Positions 57,461-64,000 of a DNA stretch of 64,000 nt are shown here, one piece after another. The stretch's first letter is position 1. The number at the start of each line of letters is the position of its first letter. Under the pieces are notes generated by a model. The model made no database searches, had not been told where the DNA came from, and was given only the letters and a program-made list of their open reading frames with translations. Source of the stretch: Alsobacter sp040380755. Lineage in GTDB: Bacteria > Pseudomonadota > Alphaproteobacteria > Rhizobiales > Beijerinckiaceae. A program made the position numbers and the translations under genes. Location of the stretch: positions 1 through 64,000 of the forward strand of contig JBEIIL010000001.1 in the NCBI GenBank assembly GCA_040380755.1, written 5' to 3'.

Positions 57461-58072
57461 TCACCACAGGCTGGCCTTGGCGCGGGCCGGCCATTCGCGG
57501 TCATAGGGCTCCCCGCCGACGGTGCCTTCCGACAGCGCCGCCAGGATGGCGCCGGGCGTCGGCAGCGACGCCGGGCCGACATGGTGGGCCGGGTCCCACA
57601 GCGCCGATCGCACGATGGCGCGGGCGCACTGGAAATAGATCTCCTCGATCGTGATGACGATGACGCAGCGCGGCTCGTTGCCGTCGACGGCAAAGGATTC
57701 CAGCAGCGCCGGCGCCGTATCCAGATGGGCGCGGCCATTGACGCGCAGGGTCGTGCCCGAGCCCGGAATGAGGAACAGCAGGCCGACCCGGGGGTCGCGC
57801 ACGATGTTGCGCAACGAGTCGACGCGGTTGTTGCCTCGGCGGTCGGGCATAAGCAAGGTCCGGTGGTCGGCGATCCGCACTGTCCCGCCGAGTTCGCCGC
57901 GAGGCGAACAGTCAAGACCCTCGGGCCCGCACGTGGCGAGCGCGACGAAGGGCGATGCCTCGATGAGGGTGCGGTAATGCGCCGTGACATGGCGCGTGAC
58001 CTTCACCGTCGACGCATCATTGGGGACGCCATAGAGACGGTCCAGCGCCTCGAGCGACGTGATCCGCGTCAT
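57461..58072 (-). CDS. Pyridoxamine 5'-phosphate oxidase-family flavin-binding protein
   Basis: 203-residue split-barrel flavoprotein of the MSMEG_1061 / PNPOx-like group. Motifs: FVALATCGPEGLDCSPRGE, LLMPDRRGNNRVDSLRNIV, RVGLLFLIPGSGTTLRVNG and EIYFQCARAIVRSALWDP. These proteins bind FMN or F420-like cofactors; substrate unknown. The ATG at 58072 (MTRITSLEALDRLYG) has GGAG 9 bases upstream; the longer upstream frame is not coding-like. Convergent with the CoA-binding gene. Confidence 0.88.
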   Translation of the reverse strand: MTRITSLEALDRLYGVPNDASTVKVTRHVTAHYRTLIEASPFVALATCGPEGLDCSPRGELGGTVRIADHRTLLMPDRRGNNRVDSLRNIVRDPRVGLLFLIPGSGTTLRVNGRAHLDTAPALLESFAVDGNEPRCVIVITIEEIYFQCARAIVRSALWDPAHHVGPASLPTPGAILAALSEGTVGGEPYDREWPARAKASLW

Positions 58073-58542
58073 GCAGGGTCTCCTGCCAAACCTTGCGCCG
58101 AATCTCCCGCGACTGGCCAATGACCGTTTTAGCGCACACGCATGGCGGTTCGACAACCGGGCGGCGACGGCATGACGACGCCGGGACGTCGTCGTCAGTC
58201 TTGTGCGGGACCGCGTCCGCTGCTGAGGGAGGCGGCCAACCGGAGGCATCGCAAGACAAACGACATCCGACCGATGTGTCGCTGACATGACGCCCGCAAG
58301 ACACGACAGCGTGCCGAAAGCGGCGGCTGCCTGACCGCGCATTTGGTCCCATTTGCGGCAGAAGCCCGACGGTTCCGGTCCCGTCCTGGGCTTGGCCGGC
58401 ACAGTGTCACACTGCACGGCGTCCTTGCAGTGCGGCAGTCCGAGTGCCAAACATCGCGACGGTCGCGCTGCGGCCGGCCCCGCTTGTCCCCCGTCGAGGA
58501 CGCGGAACAGGCCTTGAGCCTCGGCGGACCGTGGAGAACCCC
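58073..58542. other. Intergenic region
   Basis: 470 bases between divergent genes. No frame with recognisable protein features, no RNA gene and no known operator seen. It presumably holds the promoters of the flavoprotein gene (left) and lipoprotein gene (right; GGAGAA near its ATG). Confidence 0.5.
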
Positions 58543-58890
58543 ATGCGTGCCATCATCGTCGCAGCCGTCATCAGCCTTGGCCTGGCCGGGTGCCAGACGG
58601 TCGCGGAATCCCAGGTCAGCGCCGAGTACACCTGCCAGAACGCCGGCCTGCGGCCAGGCACCGGGGCCTATGCGCGCTGCGTCAATGCCAACTATGCGGA
58701 GAACCGCGCCAACGCCCAGGAGGCCAGCAACGCGGTGGCAGCCGGCGTCGCCGCCGGCGTGATCGGTGGCGCCATCGTGGCGGCGTCGACGACCCCGCGC
58801 TACGGCTATTACGACCGCGGCTACTATGGCCGCAGCTATTACGGCCGCGGTTATTACGGCCGCGGCTATCGGCGGGGCTATTACTACTGA
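58543..58890 (+). CDS. Small lipoprotein with Tyr-Gly-Arg repeat tail
   Basis: 115 residues. Lipoprotein signal with lipobox LAGC, Cys17. The middle (AEYTCQNAGLRPGTGAYARCVNANYAENR) has two further cysteines and resembles small outer-membrane-associated lipoproteins of Rhizobiales. A Gly/Ala-rich hydrophobic stretch (AAGVAAGVIGGAIVAAS) like a glycine-zipper follows. The tail is repeats of YYGRG/YYGRS. GGAGAA lies 6 bases before the ATG. Function unknown; a surface or envelope-stress role is possible. Confidence 0.75.
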   Translation: MRAIIVAAVISLGLAGCQTVAESQVSAEYTCQNAGLRPGTGAYARCVNANYAENRANAQEASNAVAAGVAAGVIGGAIVAASTTPRYGYYDRGYYGRSYYGRGYYGRGYRRGYYY

Positions 58891-58963
58891 GGCAACCGGA
58901 CCGGCGGAGGCCGCCCACGGCGGTCTCCCAGTCTATCCCGGTCTTTCAGTCCATTCCGGCCGC

Positions 58964-59866
58964 TCAGCCCATCCCGGCCTCCTGGCGGCACCAGCGGGCG
59001 ATGTCGGCGTGGGTGGCGAACCAGCAGCCGCCCAGTGCCTTGGCGTGGCGGATCACCTCGTCGAGGATCCAGATCCGCGAACGATGGCCAATGTGGTGCG
59101 GGTGCATGGTCAGCACGTAGAGCCCGCCCTCGGCATGCGCCATGTCGAGCTCGCGCCGGAAGATGTCGAGCACGGCCTCCGGTGACGTGTAGGGCCGCAG
59201 GCCACCCATCCGGTCCATGTTGAAATAGACCGCATCGTCGCGGATCCACTCGACCGGCAGTTCGACGACGCCGGTCGGCCGCCCCTCGTCGAGCAGCTCG
59301 TAGGGGTCGTCGTCGGCCATCAGCGAGCTGTCATAGATGAGGCCCATCTCGCGGATGATCTTCAGCGTCCAGGGGCTGAAATCCCACGACGCCGTGCGCA
59401 TGCCGACAGGGCGGACGCCGCCGATGCGCTCCAGCACGTCTGCCGCCCGCAAGGCGAGGCCGCGCTCCACCGATTCGCTCAGCCGTGAGTTGAACTCGTG
59501 GATCCAGCTGTGGATCGCCAGCTCGTGGCCGGCGGCGACCACCGCCTTCGCCTCTTGGTCGTGCAGCATGGCCGAGACCGCCGGCATGAACACGCTGGCA
59601 GGCACCCCGTGGCGCTCCAGCAGCGCGAGGATGCGGGGCATGCCCTGGCGGGCGCCGTACTGGCCCTGGCTCAGCTTGCCGTAGGACTTGCCGCCAAAGC
59701 GCAGCTCGATGGTCTCGTGGTCGCTGTCGAAGGAGAGCGCCACAGCGCAGCGGGCGCCGTCCTTCCAGGCCTTCGGTGCCAGCGAGCGCCCGGCCCGCAC
59801 ATGGTCGACGATGCCGCGCCAGTGCGCGTCCGGCCACTCCCACGGGTTCTGTTCGGTCTCGGTCAT
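58964..59866 (-). CDS. Polysaccharide deacetylase (NodB-like) family protein
   Basis: 300-residue NodB-fold metal hydrolase. Motif 1 is ALSFDSDHET (in place of TFDDG) with the catalytic/metal Asp pair; motif 2 is AIHSWIHEF with the two metal His; motif 3 is GMRTASWDFSP. No signal peptide, so likely cytoplasmic. Cytoplasmic members act on small amides or N-carbamoyl/N-formyl compounds (PuuE-type allantoinases are one example) rather than polymers. It lies downstream of, and on the same strand as, the peptide-type ABC importer, so the importer may supply its substrate (inference). Confidence 0.87.
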   Translation of the reverse strand: MTETEQNPWEWPDAHWRGIVDHVRAGRSLAPKAWKDGARCAVALSFDSDHETIELRFGGKSYGKLSQGQYGARQGMPRILALLERHGVPASVFMPAVSAMLHDQEAKAVVAAGHELAIHSWIHEFNSRLSESVERGLALRAADVLERIGGVRPVGMRTASWDFSPWTLKIIREMGLIYDSSLMADDDPYELLDEGRPTGVVELPVEWIRDDAVYFNMDRMGGLRPYTSPEAVLDIFRRELDMAHAEGGLYVLTMHPHHIGHRSRIWILDEVIRHAKALGGCWFATHADIARWCRQEAGMG

Positions 59867-60042
59867 GCTGTCCTCCGGGGCAGGCGTGCGGCCGCGCCGG
59901 CCGCGTTGACGCCACGATCAAACAGGCCTGGGCCCGGCTTGGCCAGCCCCCGCGGGCCATGGGTGTTGCGCGTTCTGCGCGCGTCGAGATTGTTTCCCGG
60001 TGCTTGGCTCCTCGCCAACACCGATGATGCCACCCGGCGTTC

Positions 60043-61083
60043 TCACGCGAAGTGGCACGCCACCTGCGCCCCGTCGGGGCGCGTGGTGAGGTCCGGTCGC
60101 TCGGTGCGGCAGCGGTCGGCGACAAGCGGGCAGCGGCTGGCGAAGGCGCAGCCGGGCGGAATGTCGGCGGGGCTCGGCAGGTCGCCGGTGAGCCGCATGC
60201 GGGTGCGGCCGCGCTGCCGGGCGGGGTCGGGATCGGGCACGGCGTCGAGCAACGCGCGGGTGTAGGGGTGCTTCGGCGCGGCAAACAGCGTGTCGCGGGA
60301 GGCGAGCTCGACGATGCGGCCGAGATACATCACCGCCACCCGGTCCGTCACATGCCGCACCACGGCGAGGTCGTGGGAGACGAACAGGTAGGCCACTCCC
60401 CTCTCCCGCTGCAGGTCGACCAGCAGGTTGAGGATCTGGGCGCGGACCGAGACATCCAGTGCCGAGACCGGCTCATCGCAGACAACGAGCTGTGGCTCCA
60501 GCGCCAAAGCACGGGCAATGACGATGCGCTGGCGCTGGCCGCCGGAGAACTCGTGCGGGAAGCGCCCGGCATGCTCGGGTCGCAGGCCGACGGCGCGCAG
60601 CAGCGCAGCGACACGCTCGCGCAGAACCGCGCCGCGGGCGACGCCGGCCACCGCCAGCGGCTCGCCGATCGCCGCGCCGATGCTCATGCGCGGGTTCAGC
60701 GACAGCGCCGGGTCCTGGAAGATCAGCGCCACCGTGCGGCGGATGGCGGCGAGCCCGGCGCGGTCCGCCCCCACCACCTCGGCTCCGGCCACCTGCACCG
60801 AGCCGCGCACCGGGCGGACGATGCCGAGCACGGCATTCGACAGGGTCGACTTGCCGCAGCCGGATTCGCCGACGAGGCCCAGCGTCTCGCCGGGCGCGAT
60901 TGTCAGGTCGACGCCGTCAACGGCGCGCACCACCGCGGCGGGAGGCGCGAACAGGCCGCGGCGGCCGGCGAAATGCACCGCCAGGTCGCGGATGGCCAGC
61001 ACCAGCGCGGCGGGTTGCGCCGGTGTCGTGGGGTTCACCGCATCAGCTGCGAGCTCGGCCTTGGGCTCGGAGGCCGGCGTCAT
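60043..61083 (-). CDS. Oligopeptide/dipeptide-type ABC transporter ATPase (DppF/OppF-like)
   Basis: 346-residue ATPase. Walker A GESGCGKST, Q-loop FQDPALSLNPRM, signature FSGGQRQRIVIARAL, Walker B VVCDEPVSALDVS, H-loop FVSHDLAVV. The C-terminal oligopeptide-transporter motif with cysteines (GCAFASRCPLVADRC, then CHF) identifies the Dpp/Opp family; these cysteines hold an Fe-S cluster in homologues. Start overlaps the stop of the partner ATPase (ATGA). Last gene of the importer operon. Confidence 0.93.
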   Translation of the reverse strand: MTPASEPKAELAADAVNPTTPAQPAALVLAIRDLAVHFAGRRGLFAPPAAVVRAVDGVDLTIAPGETLGLVGESGCGKSTLSNAVLGIVRPVRGSVQVAGAEVVGADRAGLAAIRRTVALIFQDPALSLNPRMSIGAAIGEPLAVAGVARGAVLRERVAALLRAVGLRPEHAGRFPHEFSGGQRQRIVIARALALEPQLVVCDEPVSALDVSVRAQILNLLVDLQRERGVAYLFVSHDLAVVRHVTDRVAVMYLGRIVELASRDTLFAAPKHPYTRALLDAVPDPDPARQRGRTRMRLTGDLPSPADIPPGCAFASRCPLVADRCRTERPDLTTRPDGAQVACHFA

Positions 61084-62084
61084 GCCGCGCCCCGCAAGGT
61101 GGCGGCCTCGCCGGAACGCCAGCAGGCGGCAGCGTGGCCGTCGGCGTCCGTCACCAGCGGCGGCGCCTCGGCGGTGCAGCGGGCGATGGCCAGCGGGCAG
61201 CGCGAGGCATAACGGCAACCGGGCCCGAACTCGGCCGGGGTCGGCACCTGACCCTCGATGGTCGCGAGGCGACCCTTGGGGGCGGCCTCCAGCCGCGGCA
61301 CGCTGGCCAGCAGCATGGCGGTGTAGGGATGCCGGGGTGCGGCATAGAGCGCCGCCGCGTCGGCGATCTCGGCGACCCGGCCGGCATACATCACCACCAC
61401 CCGGTCGGCGATGTCGGCGACCACGCCCATGTCGTGGGTGATGAGCAGCACCGCCGTCCCCTGCCCGGCGACGCGGCTGCGCAGCAGGTCGAGGATCTCC
61501 GCCTGGATGGTGACGTCGAGGGCCGTCGTCGGTTCGTCGGCCACCAGCAGGCGTGGCCCGCAGATCAGCGCCAGCGCGATCATCACCCGCTGGCACATGC
61601 CGCCCGACAGCTCGAACGGATACTGGTCCAGCCGCCGGGCCGGATCGGGAATGCCGACCGCGGCCAGCATGGCGCGGGCGCGCTCGCGCGCCTCGGCAGT
61701 GGAGACGGCCTGATGGATGCGCAGTGCCTCCACCAGCTGGCTGCCGACCATCATCAGCGGATCGAGCGAGGCCGTCGGCTCCTGGAAGATCATCGCCAGG
61801 TCGCGGCCGCGCACGCCGCACATCGCCGCCTCCGGCAGGGCGGCGAGATCGCGGCCCTCGAACAGGATGCGTCCGCCCGACAGCCGCACGGCCGGCGCCA
61901 GCAGGCGCATGACCGCCAGCGCCGTCAGCGACTTGCCGCAACCCGATTCACCCACAATGGCGACGACCTCGCCGCGCGCGACCGCAAACGACACGCGGTC
62001 GACCACCGACGCGCCGCGGATGGCGAGCGTCAGATCCTGGACGGCGAGCAGCGGCGCATCGGCCATGGCGGGCACCGGTTGCAT
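61080..62084 (-). CDS. Oligopeptide/dipeptide-type ABC transporter ATPase (DppD/OppD-like)
   Basis: 334-residue ATPase. Walker A GESGCGKSL, Q-loop FQEPTASLDPLM, signature LSGGMCQRVMIALAL (Cys where Arg is common), Walker B LLVADEPTTALDV, H-loop LITHDMGVV. C-terminal motif GCRYASRCPLAIARC marks the family. Its ATG shares a base with the stop of the SDR gene (TGATG), and its own stop overlaps the next ATPase start, so the operon is tightly coupled. Confidence 0.93.
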   Translation of the reverse strand: MQPVPAMADAPLLAVQDLTLAIRGASVVDRVSFAVARGEVVAIVGESGCGKSLTALAVMRLLAPAVRLSGGRILFEGRDLAALPEAAMCGVRGRDLAMIFQEPTASLDPLMMVGSQLVEALRIHQAVSTAEARERARAMLAAVGIPDPARRLDQYPFELSGGMCQRVMIALALICGPRLLVADEPTTALDVTIQAEILDLLRSRVAGQGTAVLLITHDMGVVADIADRVVVMYAGRVAEIADAAALYAAPRHPYTAMLLASVPRLEAAPKGRLATIEGQVPTPAEFGPGCRYASRCPLAIARCTAEAPPLVTDADGHAAACWRSGEAATLRGAA

Positions 62085-62866
62085 CAGCGGCCCGGCTTGC
62101 CGAGTTCGCCCGGATCATAGGTGCCGATCGAGTTGCCGCCGTCGACCGACAGGACCGCGCCGGTGATGAAGCCGGCGGCCGGCGAGCACAGGTAAAGCAC
62201 AGCGCCGGGCGCATCCTCGGGCCCGCTGGTGCGGCCGAGCGGAATGCGGGCGGCCATGCGGGCGACATAGTCGTCCGTCAGCGGGCTGACGACGCTGCCC
62301 GGCGCAAAGCCCGGCTCGACGACATTGACGCGGATCTTGTGCGGCGCCAGCTCCAGCGCGAAGCCCTTGGCGAGGCGCTCCAGCGCCGTCTTGGTGGTGC
62401 AGTAGGGCACTGAGCCGTTGCGCATCTGGCGGGCCGCACCGGACGAGATCATCACGACCGAGCCGTGCGTGCCGGCCGCCACCATGAGCCTGGCCAGGCC
62501 GCGGGTAACAAGGAACGGTGCGCGCAGGTTGACGCCGAAGATCCGGTCCCACTCGGCCACCTCGAGATCGAGCAGGCCACCCTTGGGGTAGACGCCGGCA
62601 TTGTTGACGACGATGTCGGGCGTACCCCAGGCCTTGGCCACCGTGGAACAGAGATCGTCCACCGAGGCGGCATCCGTCAGGTCCGTGGCGTGCAGCAGCG
62701 CGCGGTCGCCGGTGAGGCCGGCCGCTTCCGCCACCTCCCCCGCCGCGTCGAGCCGCATGTCGGCAAGGCAGACGCTGGCGCCTTCCCGGGCAAACGCCTC
62801 GGTAATCCAACGGCCGAATACGCCGGCGGCGCCGGTGACGACGACCTTCTTGCCGCAAAACATCAT
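62084..62866 (-). CDS. SDR-family oxidoreductase
   Basis: 260-residue classical short-chain dehydrogenase/reductase. The cofactor site is VTGAAGVFGRWI (TGxxxGxG-type, with Phe before the last Gly); Asp in CLADM suggests NAD(H) preference. NNAGVY and the catalytic Ser (MISSGAAR), Tyr and Lys (YCTTKTALE) are all present. GGAGGA lies 5 bases before ATG 62866. It sits between the permease and ATPase genes of the importer, with one-base overlap to the latter, so it very probably acts on the imported compound or its breakdown product. Confidence 0.92.
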   Translation of the reverse strand: MMFCGKKVVVTGAAGVFGRWITEAFAREGASVCLADMRLDAAGEVAEAAGLTGDRALLHATDLTDAASVDDLCSTVAKAWGTPDIVVNNAGVYPKGGLLDLEVAEWDRIFGVNLRAPFLVTRGLARLMVAAGTHGSVVMISSGAARQMRNGSVPYCTTKTALERLAKGFALELAPHKIRVNVVEPGFAPGSVVSPLTDDYVARMAARIPLGRTSGPEDAPGAVLYLCSPAAGFITGAVLSVDGGNSIGTYDPGELGKPGR

Positions 62867-62876
62867 GGGTTCCTCC

Positions 62877-63746
62877 TCAGCGGCTGCGCGAGCGTGGATC
62901 CAGCCGGTCGCGCAGCCAGTCGCCGAACACGTTGACGGACAGGACGAGCGCGAAGAGCGTTGCGCCCGGGACGAGTGTGAGCCACCAGGCCCGGTCGAGA
63001 TATTGCCGGCCGGAGGACAGGATCGAGCCGAGGCTCGGCGTCGGCGGCTGGATGCCGAGGCCAAGGAAGGACAGGCTGGCCTCGAACAGGATCATCAGGC
63101 CGAACTCGGCCGTGGCCACCACCAGCAGCGGCCCGGCGATGTTGGGCAGGATATGGCGCAGCAGGATGCGGGCCGAGGATGCACCGGCGAGTTCAGCCGC
63201 GCGGATATAGGGCAGCGACGCGACCTGCAGGGTCTGCCCATAGGCGATGCGGGTGTAGCGTGGCCAGCGGGTGAAGCCGAGCACCATCACCACCTTGAGG
63301 AAGCCGGGGCCAAGCACAGCGACGGTGAGTACGGCCAGCAGGATCGCGGGGATCGACAGCATGGTGTCGACAAGCCGCATGATGACGATCTCGACCCAGC
63401 CGCGCCGCCAGGCGGCAATCATGCCCAGCAGCGTCCCGACCACGATCGACAGGCTGACGGACAGCAGCGCCACCAGGATCGACACCCGGGCGCCATGCAG
63501 CACGCGCGACAGCAGGTCGCGGCCCAGCTCGTCCGTGCCGAGGCGGTAGATCGCGCCGGACGCGGTGGCGTGGCCGGGCGGGCGCAGCCGCTGCAGCAGG
63601 GTCTGGCGGGTCGGATCGAACGGGGCGAGCCAGTCGGCGCCGATGGCGGCGAGGACCAAAGCGGCGAGCAGCGCCAACGCGAGGCCGACACCGAGCGGCA
63701 CGGGGCCAACGGCGGCGGCCGCACGGCGCAGCACAGCGGCGCTCAT
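62877..63746 (-). CDS. Peptide-type ABC transporter permease (DppC-like)
   Basis: 289-residue permease with about six transmembrane segments, the first at about 17-37. Family features: LGTDELGRDLLSRVLHGAR, and the ATPase-coupling loop AAELAGASSARILLRHILPN, then FEASLSFLGLGIQPPTPSLG near the C-terminus. The ATG at 63746 overlaps the stop of the upstream permease gene (ATGA). Ten bases before the SDR gene. Substrate unknown: dipeptides, opines, nickel, or amino-sugar derivatives are all handled by this family. Confidence 0.94.
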   Translation of the reverse strand: MSAAVLRRAAAAVGPVPLGVGLALALLAALVLAAIGADWLAPFDPTRQTLLQRLRPPGHATASGAIYRLGTDELGRDLLSRVLHGARVSILVALLSVSLSIVVGTLLGMIAAWRRGWVEIVIMRLVDTMLSIPAILLAVLTVAVLGPGFLKVVMVLGFTRWPRYTRIAYGQTLQVASLPYIRAAELAGASSARILLRHILPNIAGPLLVVATAEFGLMILFEASLSFLGLGIQPPTPSLGSILSSGRQYLDRAWWLTLVPGATLFALVLSVNVFGDWLRDRLDPRSRSR

Positions 63747-64000
63747 GCCGGGCTCAACCGGATGCGGGGGTCGATCCACGCATAGACGAGGTCGGCGGCG
63801 AGGCTCGTGACCGTGTAGACCACCGAGACGAACAGCACGACGGCCTGGACGACGAGAAAGTCGCGCGACTGGATCGACTGGATGGCGAGCTGGCCGATGC
63901 CCGGCCATGCGAACACGGTCTCGACGATGACCGAGCCGGCGAGCAGGTTGCCGATCTCGAGCGCCGCCACGGTGACCACCGGGATCGCCGCATTGCGCAG
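63743..64000 (-). CDS. Peptide-type ABC transporter permease (DppB-like), C-terminal part
   Basis: Only the last 85 or so codons are in the window; the gene continues past the right edge. Visible features: VETVFAWPGIGQLAIQSIQSRDF, typical of DppB permeases, and a last membrane segment (VLFVSVVYTVTSLAADLVYAW) ending IDPRIRL. The stop overlaps the DppC-like start. The binding-protein gene is expected beyond the window. Confidence 0.9.
   Translation of the reverse strand: MRNAAIPVVTVAALEIGNLLAGSVIVETVFAWPGIGQLAIQSIQSRDFLVVQAVVLFVSVVYTVTSLAADLVYAWIDPRIRLSPA

Noticed and set aside
58801..58875. CRISPR-like or minisatellite repeats
   Set aside because: The periodicity is the coding of YYGRG repeats inside the lipoprotein gene.

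Overview
The window is high-GC bacterial chromosome, gene-dense, with mostly short intergenic gaps. Gene content and order point to an alphaproteobacterium of the Hyphomicrobiales (Rhizobiales): vitamin-B12-dependent ribonucleotide reductase, glnB-glnA, lepB-rnc-era-recO, an aminotransferase-hom-glpX-recJ block, class I PHA synthase, bacterial arginyl/leucyl-tRNA protein transferase, several Bug-type binding proteins, an alphaproteobacterial LexA box (GTTC-N7-GTTC) and an EcfG-type general stress promoter. I cannot fix the genus. I saw no rRNA or tRNA gene, insertion sequence, integrase or CRISPR array.

Layout. 1-1751: 3' part of nrdJ. 2001-4466 (minus): a thioredoxin / CcdA / ECF sigma factor / NrsF operon with its own sigma-F-like promoter. 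4939-5919: orphan Bug binding protein. 5957-7468: NAD(P)HX repair enzyme. 7675-9495: glnB-glnA with an NtrC-like dyad. 9726-16297: phosphorus/metal island made of a PhoA-type phosphatase, a DUF3299-like secreted protein, an ABC ATPase and FtsX-type permease, a relic of a glnA 3' end, and a PhoX-type Tat phosphatase. 16491-23185: parE, cytochrome b561, a small membrane protein, an alpha/beta hydrolase, a DEAD-box helicase and a diguanylate cyclase. 23380-31787: HesB-type Fe-S protein, MarC, M20 peptidase, DUF2189 protein, ssb and uvrA divergent around a LexA box, RDD protein, bpt. 31830-38608 (minus): parC, LprI-like protein, recO-era-rnc-lepB. 38809-44657: CsbD-type stress protein, recJ, glpX, hom, aminotransferase. 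44798-50979: small secreted protein, phaC, FadL-type porin, FAH-family hydrolase, argC. 51401-57439: second Bug protein, rplM-rpsI, thioesterase, PF04392 binding protein, crotonase-like protein, orphan modB, CoA-binding protein. 57461-64000: flavin/PNPOx-like protein, YG-repeat lipoprotein, polysaccharide deacetylase, and a peptide-type ABC importer operon that encloses an SDR oxidoreductase and runs off the right edge.

Most striking is the number of interrupted genes. The DUF3299-like, FAH-family and CoA-binding genes carry frameshifts; the ABC ATPase and phaC each carry an in-frame TAG in otherwise intact frames. Five damaged coding regions in 64 kb, plus a glnA-tail relic and a possible transporter relic, suggest either gene decay or a low-accuracy assembly. 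Raw reads would separate the two. The best regulatory finds are the putative self-promoter of the sigma/NrsF operon (GTAACT-N16-CGAA), the EcfG-type promoter of the CsbD gene, the NtrC-like palindrome before glnB and the LexA box before uvrA.
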